Positions 1-5,554 of a DNA stretch of 14,306 nucleotides are shown here, piece after piece; position 1 is the first letter of the stretch, and the number at the start of each line of letters is the position of its first letter. Source of the stretch: Mariprofundaceae bacterium (GTDB lineage Bacteria > Pseudomonadota > Zetaproteobacteria > Mariprofundales > J009); NCBI GenBank assembly GCA_015489095.1, contig WFMN01000204.1, positions 1 through 14,306 of the forward strand, in the 5' to 3' direction. The position numbers and the translations under genes were made by a program. Under the pieces are notes generated by a model that was given only the letters and a program-made list of their open reading frames with translations, was not told the origin of the DNA and searched no databases.

Positions 1-1006
1 GATGGACATAGGACTCGGTATCGTGCGGGATATCGTAGTTGATCACATGGCTGATCCGCTCCACATCCAGCCCGCGCGCCGCGACATCGGTGGCGATCAC
101 GAGATCGATCCGCCCCTTTTTCAGGCGGTCGATCGTCTGCTCCCGCTGTTTCTGGTTCAGGTCGCCGTTGAGCGGAGCCGCCGCAAAGCCGCGCGCCTCA
201 AGCTTTTCCGCCAGCTCAACGGTGGCAACCTTGGTGCGCACAAACACGATCACCCCGTCGTAGCGCTCCGCCTCCATGATGCGGGTTAAGGCATCCAGCT
301 TGTGGCGGCCGCTCACCATCCAGTAACGCTGGCGAATCGCCGCCACGGTGGAGGTGCTGCTCTTGATGGTAACCTGCTGCGGATCGTGCAGATGCTTGCC
401 CGCAATACGCCGGATCACATTGGGCATGGTGGCGGAAAAGAGGGCGATCTGACGCGACTGCGGCAACTGTTGCAGAATCCACTCGACATCGTCGATAAAC
501 CCCATGCGCAGCATCTCGTCGGCCTCGTCCAGCACCAGCGAGCACAGGCCGTCGAGCCCCAGTGAGCCGCGCCGCATGTGATCCATCACCCGCCCCGGCG
601 TGCCCACCACCACATGGACACCCCGCTTGAGCGCGCGCAACTGCACACCGTAATCCTGCCCGCCGTAGATCGGCAGCACATGGAACCCCGGCATCGCCGC
701 GGCGTATGTCTGGAACGCCTCCGCCACCTGAATCGCCAACTCGCGGGTCGGCGCCAACACCAACACCTGCGGAACCTTCTGCCGCAGCTCGATGCGGGCG
801 AGCATCGGCAGCGCAAAGGCGGCGGTCTTGCCGGTTCCGGTCTGCGCCTGCCCCACCAGGTCGTGACCCGCCAGCAGCAGCGGGATGGTGGCGGCCTGAA
901 TCGGCGAGGGGCGCTCATAGCCTACCGCCTCCAACGCCTGAAGCAGTACGGAAGGGAGATTGAGGTCGCGGAAGGAGGTGATAGTTTCTGTGGTATTTGT
1001 TGTCAT
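1..1006 (-). CDS. DEAD-box ATP-dependent RNA helicase (N-terminal 335 residues, cut by the left edge)
   Basis: An RNA helicase that unwinds structured RNA using ATP, of the DeaD/RhlE/CsdA kind involved in ribosome assembly, cold adaptation or mRNA decay. Visible in order: F12 and a Q motif (SPIQ, 34-37), Walker A AQTGTGKT (54-61), APTRELA (85-91), TPGR (136-139), DEAD (160-163), SAT (191-193), then the second RecA lobe with the IVFVRTK region (253-259) and ATDVAARGLD (305-314). The reading frame is open to base 1, so the last helicase motif and any C-terminal RNA-binding domain lie outside; the subfamily cannot be settled. The start was taken as the ATG at 1006, which gives the usual short N-terminus, but no Shine-Dalgarno precedes it. 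An in-frame ATG at 1030 would add eight residues and overlaps the stop of a four-codon leader ORF. Family assignment is certain; start and subfamily are not. Confidence 0.95.
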   Translation of the reverse strand, partial: MTTNTTETITSFRDLNLPSVLLQALEAVGYERPSPIQAATIPLLLAGHDLVGQAQTGTGKTAAFALPMLARIELRQKVPQVLVLAPTRELAIQVAEAFQTYAAAMPGFHVLPIYGGQDYGVQLRALKRGVHVVVGTPGRVMDHMRRGSLGLDGLCSLVLDEADEMLRMGFIDDVEWILQQLPQSRQIALFSATMPNVIRRIAGKHLHDPQQVTIKSSTSTVAAIRQRYWMVSGRHKLDALTRIMEAERYDGVIVFVRTKVATVELAEKLEARGFAAAPLNGDLNQKQREQTIDRLKKGRIDLVIATDVAARGLDVERISHVINYDIPHDTESYVH

Positions 1007-1026
1007 CGGCGAATTGTGCCGTTGTT

Positions 1027-1041
1027 TCATGAAGAAACCAT
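1027..1041 (-). promoter_or_regulatory. Possible four-codon leader ORF before the DEAD-box helicase
   Basis: On the minus strand an ATG at 1041 opens the mini-ORF M-V-S-S-stop. It is preceded by GAAGGGA with a 5-base spacer, the only good ribosome-binding site near the helicase start. Its TGA overlaps, as ATGA, an in-frame helicase ATG at 1030. This could couple initiation at 1030 to translation of the leader. It is equally possible that it is chance, because the GAAGGGA lies in a repeat arm. An inverted repeat GTTTC-TTCAT-GAAAC covers 1024-1038. Confidence 0.22.
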
Positions 1042-1063
1042 GATGATCCCTTCGCATAAAGTC
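1041..1063 (+). repeat. Left arm of a degenerate palindromic dispersed repeat (copy A)
   Basis: These 23 bases match the reverse strand of 5554-5532 at 20 of 23 positions (shared TGATGATCCC, then TCGC, then AAAGTC). The other half of the same element appears at 1142-1163, so copy A is split by about 80 bp that hold a REP pair. No coding function. Its role (terminator, mRNA stabiliser or mobile palindrome) cannot be read from two copies. Confidence 0.5.
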
Positions 1064-1084
1064 ATCATCGCGGCCATGGATAGG

Positions 1085-1110
1085 TTCGGGGAAAGGATTC
1101 CCCTCCTACA
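1085..1110 (-). repeat. REP-like palindrome, minus-orientation partner
   Basis: On the minus strand it reads TGTAGGAG, then a perfect stem GGGGAA-TCCT-TTCCCC, then GAA. The TGTAGGAG head followed by a short GC-rich stem-loop is the hallmark of REP elements common in gammaproteobacteria and mobilised by RAYT (TnpA-REP) transposases. It faces the second REP head to head. The two TGTAGGAG heads themselves pair (1103-1110 with 1114-1121, loop GGC). Confidence 0.75.
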
Positions 1111-1113
1111 GGC

Positions 1114-1138
1114 TGTAGGAGCGGTTTCCAACCGCGAA
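1114..1138 (+). repeat. REP-like palindrome, plus-orientation partner
   Basis: It reads TGTAGGAG, then stem GCGGTT-TCC-AACCGC (1121-1135), then GAA. It has the same head and tail as the inverted copy at 1085-1110 but different stem bases with pairing kept, which shows selection or copying of the structure. Together the two form an inverted BIME-like pair in the gap between hda and the helicase gene. It could act as a transcription attenuator for RNA leaving hda. No RAYT gene is in the window. Confidence 0.78.
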
Positions 1139-1141
1139 TTG

Positions 1142-1163
1142 CCACGGACGGGCTTGTTGCGAT
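1142..1163 (+). repeat. Right arm of the degenerate palindromic repeat (copy A)
   Basis: It matches 5523-5544 on the same strand at 19 of 22 positions, sharing CCACGGACGG, then CTT, then GCGAT. With the left arm at 1041-1063 it makes up one copy of the element also found downstream of the DUF484-GGDEF gene. The REP pair sits between the arms. It lies 33 bp beyond the hda stop, the same orientation relative to a minus-strand gene end as copy B. Confidence 0.5.
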
Positions 1164-1195
1164 CTGCTCCATGATGTTACCGGAACGCTCCCGCC

Positions 1196-1888
1196 CTACC
1201 CCTCCAGCAGGCGGCGAATATTCGCCGGCGACGGCTTGCACTGCGCAGCCAGCGAGCGTTGATGCAGGCGGTGCAGCGTCGCCAGCAGCGCCCCCAGTTC
1301 GCGATGGGTGTGCCCGAGGAGATAGCGCAACACCGCCCCGTTCAGTTGCCACTGCATCCGCCGCAACTCGGCCTCCAGCAGCGCCAGCAGCGTGCCATCA
1401 TCCACCGGAGGCGCCATCGGCAACTGCTGCATCGCCCGCAGCCGACTCAGCAACTCCGGCCTGGTGATCGCCGCATCAGGGCAGCGCCACCCCACCACCA
1501 TCGGCACCCCCTCGCGCCGCCCCCGCTCGATCAGATGAAACAGCGCCAGTTGCCCCTGTTCCGGCAGCGCACCGGCGGCGATATCGATCAACCACCGCCG
1601 CCCCGGTTGCAACCGCGCCATCCACGCCGCGCTAAGCCGGTTGGCGTCATCCTCGCCATCGCCCCCCGCCACCACCAACAGCGCCGCCTGGCGCAACTCA
1701 TGCGCCACCGCCTGCATCAGGTGGCTCTTGCCGGCCACGCCGTCCGAGCGCAGCCACACCTCGCCGCCCGCAACCGACCACAGCGCCAGTGCCGACGCCG
1801 CGGCAGCCACCCCGTCGTGGTTGATCCAGCCGTCGTGGGTGAACACCGTCGGCAGCGTCAGCGTCAACGGCGGCTGCTCCACACTCAT
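1196..1888 (-). CDS. hda: Hda-like DnaA regulatory inactivator (AAA+ protein, 230 aa)
   Basis: Hda, loaded on the DNA-bound sliding clamp, stimulates ATP hydrolysis by DnaA after initiation and so prevents re-initiation. Seen here: an N-terminal QPPLTL (5-10) that fits the hexapeptide clamp-binding motif of Hda; a relaxed Walker A, DGVAGKSHLM (49-58), resembling the E. coli Hda loop; a WLID Walker B-like strand (99-102); PELLSRL (144-150), carrying the box VII arginine finger at R149; and a DnaA domain III-like C-terminus with HTHREL (193-198, sensor II). There is no DnaA DNA-binding domain IV, and the length is normal for Hda. The ATG overlaps the TGA of the phosphatidyltransferase gene (ATGA), indicating translational coupling as last gene of the operon. 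Poor Walker signatures are usual in this family. Confidence 0.9.
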   Translation of the reverse strand: MSVEQPPLTLTLPTVFTHDGWINHDGVAAAASALALWSVAGGEVWLRSDGVAGKSHLMQAVAHELRQAALLVVAGGDGEDDANRLSAAWMARLQPGRRWLIDIAAGALPEQGQLALFHLIERGRREGVPMVVGWRCPDAAITRPELLSRLRAMQQLPMAPPVDDGTLLALLEAELRRMQWQLNGAVLRYLLGHTHRELGALLATLHRLHQRSLAAQCKPSPANIRRLLEG

Positions 1889-2439
1889 TCGGTCGCCGTC
1901 ACCGCCTTACGGGTCCACACCACCAGATAGTGGAGACCGGAGATCACCGTCAGTGCGAAGGCCGCCCAGACACAAAGCGACACCAACCACGGGGAGAGCG
2001 CCCACCCCATGTTGAAGATCAACACCAGCAGGCAGACAATCTGCATCGCCGTGGTCGCTTTCGAGACCAGACTCGGCTCCATCTTGAGGTTGTGGGTCAC
2101 CAGCTCGTAGGAGATCGCGCCCAGCACGATCAGCGCGTCGCGGAAGGCCACCGCCAGAAAGAGAAACAGCGGCACCGCCCCTAGGTAAAACAGCGTCACC
2201 ATGATGGTCAGCAGCATCAACTTGTCCGCCAGCGGATCGAGGTAGGCGCCAACGATGGTGCGCTGGTTGAAAAAGCGGGCAATCAGCCCGTCCAGCATGT
2301 CGGAGAGCCCCGCCAGCAGCAGCAGCAACAGCGCCAGTTGCACCTCGTCTTTCAGCAGCGCGTAAGCGATCACCGGGGTCATCACAATGCGCGCAAGCGT
2401 CAGGATGTTCGGGATGTTGAGCAGCGGGCCGGAGGTCAC
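1885..2439 (-). CDS. CDP-alcohol phosphatidyltransferase (PgsA-like), 184 aa, GTG start
   Basis: An integral inner-membrane enzyme that moves a phosphatidyl group from CDP-diacylglycerol to an alcohol. In PgsA the acceptor is glycerol-3-phosphate, the first committed step to phosphatidylglycerol. The full family signature is present: D47-xx-D50-G51-xx-A54-R55-x8-G64-xxx-D68-xxx-D72. The N-terminus NIPNILTLARI is typical of PgsA-type members, and several hydrophobic segments follow (about 13-30, 35-45, 75-112, 130-172). The start chosen is the GTG at 2439, which overlaps the upstream TGA as GTGA; longer readings would extend into the DUF2066 coding region. The stop overlaps hda as ATGA. The order DUF2066, CDP-alcohol transferase, hda is, to my knowledge, seen in other gammaproteobacteria. 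The acceptor alcohol is not proven by sequence, so no symbol is assigned. Confidence 0.92.
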   Translation of the reverse strand: MTSGPLLNIPNILTLARIVMTPVIAYALLKDEVQLALLLLLLAGLSDMLDGLIARFFNQRTIVGAYLDPLADKLMLLTIMVTLFYLGAVPLFLFLAVAFRDALIVLGAISYELVTHNLKMEPSLVSKATTAMQIVCLLVLIFNMGWALSPWLVSLCVWAAFALTVISGLHYLVVWTRKAVTATE

Positions 2440-3371
2440 CGCACCTCCCAACCATCGGGCGTCAGCACCGCCTGCATCCCCCGGTTGGCGAACCAGCCGA
2501 CCACCCACGCCGTATCGCGCACCGTCAGCCGATAGCGCTGCCACTGGCGGCTCAACACCAGCGGCGTGATCGCCTTCACCTGCGGTACCGCCCGCAACAC
2601 CTGCTCCAGCCCCACCTGTTCGGCGAGGGTTGCCGGCTGCATGATCGTCAAGGTTACCGTCTGTTCTCCCGCCTGTTCCGGCACGGCGACTGGCTGCGTG
2701 ATCCGTGGGTTCTGCTCGCGCTCCGAGCGGGCGGCATCGCGGGCGCGCAGCAAGATGCGCTGCAACCGCGCATGCAGCTGCTCCATCGGTGCGCCGGCAT
2801 CAATCCGGCTTTCGCCCCCCAGCGCCACCAGCCGGTCATCGTCGGCGACAACCGTCAACGCCAGCCATTGATCATCCATCCAGCGCCAATCCAGCCGCAG
2901 CGCCATCGCATCCGGCGCGGCCGCTTCCGGTTCGCGGAGGTCGATCCCCCAGCGCTCGGCGATGGTTCGCGCCTCATCCCGCAACAGCGTTTCGGTCTGC
3001 GCCATCTCCACGCCGCTGGCATCGTGCATCGCGATCTGCAACGCAAGGTGTGGCGCGACCTTCAGCGGATGGAGCGCGCGCCGCTCGAGGGCGGCGATCA
3101 CCGCCAGCGGGCGGAACTGAAAGCGCACACGCTGCGGAGAGGGGGTCGCCCGCAGCAGGTAGGGCACCCCCGCCAGCGTCACTTGGGCGCGCTCCTTTTG
3201 CGGCAACAGCCGATCCAGCACCACCGCCATCCCGTCGTCCACCTTCTGTTTCCAATCGTCGTGCTCGGTGAGGGGAATGACCACCGTGAAACGGCCATCC
3301 TCCGCTGCCGCCGCCGGCGGGCACAAGCCCGCCACCAGCAGCAGCAACAACAGCCAAACGAACCTATACAA
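2436..3371 (-). CDS. DUF2066 family exported protein (311 aa), TTG start
   Basis: An exported protein of unknown function. Residues 1-23 form a clear Sec signal peptide: a short basic start, the leucine-rich core LLLLLLVAG, then PPAAAA with likely cleavage before EDG. The body has no transmembrane segment and no catalytic motif I recognise. Its pattern matches DUF2066: an early VLDRLLPQK segment, a central RLDWRWMDDQWLALTV segment near 170 and a tail ending GMQAVLTPDGWEV. The start is a TTG inside the end of sspB (8-bp overlap), with AAGGGG ten bases upstream; no ATG gives the signal peptide. The stop overlaps the next gene as GTGA. Position between sspB and the phosphatidyltransferase and hda genes agrees with DUF2066 neighbourhoods elsewhere. 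The family call is good; the role is unknown. Confidence 0.8.
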   Translation of the reverse strand: MYRFVWLLLLLLVAGLCPPAAAAEDGRFTVVIPLTEHDDWKQKVDDGMAVVLDRLLPQKERAQVTLAGVPYLLRATPSPQRVRFQFRPLAVIAALERRALHPLKVAPHLALQIAMHDASGVEMAQTETLLRDEARTIAERWGIDLREPEAAAPDAMALRLDWRWMDDQWLALTVVADDDRLVALGGESRIDAGAPMEQLHARLQRILLRARDAARSEREQNPRITQPVAVPEQAGEQTVTLTIMQPATLAEQVGLEQVLRAVPQVKAITPLVLSRQWQRYRLTVRDTAWVVGWFANRGMQAVLTPDGWEVR

Positions 3372-3840
3372 TGCGCAGATGCCCCTTGCTCCGCTTCCCC
3401 TTGGCCGGTTTGGCTCCAGCGGTCTCCTCCCGCTGCGGCGGGGCTTCCTCCTCAGGCTCGGCGTCGGGCTCCCCCTGCATCATCATCGCCGCCATCACCC
3501 GCTGCACCTGCGCCGGGATATCCTCCTGCCAGATCAGCCCTTGCTCCAGCGACATCTGCGGCTGATAGGCCGCCCAGATCGCCTCCATCGGCACATGGCA
3601 GGGGAAAGGGTTGCCAGAAAAGGAGAAAACGCTATCCACCCCCTCCTTGGAGATATCGATGCGCTGCGGCATGCGCACATTCAGCAGCAGGCAGAGCCCG
3701 GGATCCCCCTTGAGGTGGGGGGGCACCTGCACATCATCGCGGGTGGCATCGACCACGATATGGATTTTCCCCTTGCTATCGAAATAGTCACGCAGTTCCT
3801 TGGCCTTACGCACCGCTCCCATCGTCGCAACCTTGCCCAT
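3364..3840 (-). CDS. sspB: SspB, ClpXP protease specificity-enhancing adaptor (158 aa)
   Basis: SspB binds ssrA-tagged peptides from stalled ribosomes (and other substrates) and delivers them to ClpXP. The folded core spans about residues 10-95: IHIVVDAT (26-33), VQVPPHL (37-43), LLLN (51-54), and the FSGNPFPCHVPMEAI segment (74-88), which align well with the E. coli fold. A long tether follows, acidic then Lys-rich (about 123-152), ending in GHLRIV. In E. coli the last residues (ALRVVK) are the ClpX-docking XB motif, so LRIV at the extreme C-terminus looks like a working docking site. A good ribosome-binding site (GGAGG, 7-base spacer) precedes the ATG. It lies 4 bp after gspB and overlaps the DUF2066 gene by 8 bp. 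Here it is not beside sspA, its usual partner in enteric bacteria. Confidence 0.9.
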   Translation of the reverse strand: MGKVATMGAVRKAKELRDYFDSKGKIHIVVDATRDDVQVPPHLKGDPGLCLLLNVRMPQRIDISKEGVDSVFSFSGNPFPCHVPMEAIWAAYQPQMSLEQGLIWQEDIPAQVQRVMAAMMMQGEPDAEPEEEAPPQREETAGAKPAKGKRSKGHLRIV

Positions 3841-3844
3841 TCCG

Positions 3845-4504
3845 CTACCTCCGCCGTCCTACATGATCGTCAAATGGGGTGATCACGATGCGATACCCCT
3901 GAAATGCCACTGTAACATCGCTACCGGTGATCGCAACCAACCGCACCGCATCGCTGATCCACGCCCCGACATGGAGCGCCCGGTCGTTGATCCACGCCAC
4001 CCGCCGCGCGGGATCCTGGTGATCGATCAGCGCCGAAATGTGCATCGCCGGCAACTGGCGCCGAATGGCGGGGGGCAGTTGCGCCCACATCACAGGCTTC
4101 TGCGCGGTCGGCGGCTTCGGCCGTGCAGGCGCCGCCTGTGGCGCCGGCACCGGCTTCACCGGATGGGCCGACGCGGGGACAGCCGGTACAACCCGCTTCA
4201 CCACCGTTGCCGCGGCCTCCTTGGGTGCGGCAGGCGGCGACGCTTGCACCTTAGGCGGCAACGGCGGGCGCTGCGCCGTGGAGAGCGGAGCGCCGCCAAC
4301 CACCACCTTGGTCGGCCTGCTAGGCCATAGGCTCCAGATCAACAGCGCCACCATCGTGCCGACAACACCCCACAGCACCCCCCGCCGGCCGCTGGAGGCG
4401 GGGGCGGAAACGCGCGCGCCATCCACCACCGTCGCCATCGTTGGCGGCTGCGCCCGCTTCCGCTCCGCATCCGCCCGCTGCAGCGCTTCGAGGATGTAGG
4501 ACAT
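3845..4504 (-). CDS. gspB: GspB-like type II secretion accessory protein (219 aa)
   Basis: GspB (ExeB) works with GspA in remodelling peptidoglycan or placing the GspD secretin during assembly of the type II secretion system. Layout: a cytoplasmic MSYILEALQRADAER start typical of the family, one transmembrane helix (about 43-60), a long Pro/Ala/Lys-rich periplasmic linker (about 62-138), then the conserved C-terminal domain (about 140-209) with LPPAIRRQLPAM, DPARRVAWIND and a final FQGYRIVI strand. These match the GspB C-terminal domain consensus well. The gene starts 3 bp after gspA, with AAGGGGGG upstream of the ATG, so the two are almost surely co-translated. The main gsp operon is not in the window. 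The linker sequence is low-complexity and diverges freely. Confidence 0.88.
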   Translation of the reverse strand: MSYILEALQRADAERKRAQPPTMATVVDGARVSAPASSGRRGVLWGVVGTMVALLIWSLWPSRPTKVVVGGAPLSTAQRPPLPPKVQASPPAAPKEAAATVVKRVVPAVPASAHPVKPVPAPQAAPARPKPPTAQKPVMWAQLPPAIRRQLPAMHISALIDHQDPARRVAWINDRALHVGAWISDAVRLVAITGSDVTVAFQGYRIVITPFDDHVGRRR

Positions 4505-4507
4505 CCG

Positions 4508-5485
4508 CTACGATCCCCCCTTGGAGAGCAGATCGATCATCCACAGCCGCCAGCTATCCGTCAGCGCGGGGTTGCGCACCACCACCCACAGCAGCAGCAG
4601 GGTCACCATGCCGGCGACCAGCCACGGCAGACGCGCGCCGGCACCATCGCCCGCCGGCGGGCGCGTCCGCGCCACGCGCTCCCCCAGCACCTCCGCCGTC
4701 GCTTGGCGCACATGGCGCAACCCCACCCTATCGGCACCCTTGGCGTAGGCGCCCAGCAGGGCGCGGTCGGCGATGGTGTTGATCATGCGCGGCACGCCGC
4801 CGCTGGCGCGGTACAACCGGCGCAACGCAAAGCCGGTAAAGAGCGTGGGCGAACCGCCCACCACCGACAACCGGTGGCGCACATAGGCGATGGTATCCTG
4901 ATAGTTGAGCGGGCGCAGGTGGTAGCGGGCGGTGATGCGTTGCGCCAACTGACGCAGGTGCTCCTGCGCCAGCAACCCATTCAGCTCCGGCTGCCCCAGC
5001 AGCACGATCTGCATCAGCTTCTTGTCGTCGGTCTCCAGATTGGTCAGCAGCCGCAACTGCTCCAGCACATCGGGCGCAAGCTGCTGCGCCTCGTCGATCA
5101 CCACCACGGTGTGGCGCCCATCGGCGTGTGCCGCCAGCAGATGGCGGTTGATGGCGTCGATCAGCAGCTTGATGCTCTTTTTGCGGCGATCGTAGCGGAT
5201 GGAGAGCTCGTCGCAGATGGTCGCCAGCAGTTCATGGGCGGTCAGCTTGGGGTTCACCACCAGTGCCGCGTCGGTATGCTCCGGCAACTGCCCCAGCAGG
5301 CAGCGGCAGAGCGTGGTTTTACCCGTTCCCACCTCACCGGTCAGCACCACGATACCGCCGCCGCTTTCGGTGCCATAGAGCAGATGGGCCAGCGCCTCCC
5401 GGTGGCGCGCGCTCATGTAGAGATAGCGCGGATTGGGCGCGATCGAAAAGGGCACATCGCTGAGATGGAAGTGGTTGCGATACAT
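4508..5485 (-). CDS. gspA: GspA/ExeA-type AAA ATPase with one transmembrane helix (325 aa, short form)
   Basis: A membrane-anchored ATPase thought to energise GspB-dependent secretin assembly through the cell wall. Seen: the start MYRNHFHLSDVPFSIAPNPRY; ALAHLLYG (31-38); Walker A GEVGTGKTT (50-58); Walker B VVVIDEAQ (127-134); a QRI sensor region near 182-184; a LSVVGG-x8-FALRRLYRASGGVPR winged region (206-233); a single transmembrane helix (about 287-303); and only about 22 residues after it. Classical ExeA continues with a periplasmic peptidoglycan-binding domain, which is missing here. The same domain pattern is found in exosortase (XrtA)-associated ATPases, the main alternative, but the adjacent gspB favours GspA. 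It is the first gene of the compact operon; AAGGGG lies 14 bases before the ATG. Confidence 0.88.
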   Translation of the reverse strand: MYRNHFHLSDVPFSIAPNPRYLYMSARHREALAHLLYGTESGGGIVVLTGEVGTGKTTLCRCLLGQLPEHTDAALVVNPKLTAHELLATICDELSIRYDRRKKSIKLLIDAINRHLLAAHADGRHTVVVIDEAQQLAPDVLEQLRLLTNLETDDKKLMQIVLLGQPELNGLLAQEHLRQLAQRITARYHLRPLNYQDTIAYVRHRLSVVGGSPTLFTGFALRRLYRASGGVPRMINTIADRALLGAYAKGADRVGLRHVRQATAEVLGERVARTRPPAGDGAGARLPWLVAGMVTLLLLWVVVRNPALTDSWRLWMIDLLSKGGS

Positions 5486-5516
5486 GGTTCGGTGTTTAGC
5501 CCCTTGTCACCAAGCA

Positions 5517-5554
5517 AAGAGTCCACGGACGGACTTTTGGCGATGGGATCATCA
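5517..5554 (-). repeat. Palindromic repeat between the DUF484-GGDEF stop and gspA (copy B)
   Basis: On the minus strand the element begins at the TGA stop codon of the upstream gene (TGATGATCCC, 5554-5545) and runs into a stem AAAAGTCC (5538-5531), loop GTCCGT, GGACTCTT (5524-5517), with one G-T pair. It shares 20 of 23 bases with 1041-1063 and 19 of 22 with 1142-1163. It occupies most of the only sizeable gap in the minus-strand cluster. No U-run follows, so it is not a classical intrinsic terminator, though the hairpin could attenuate transcription or mark an operon boundary before gspA. Confidence 0.55.
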
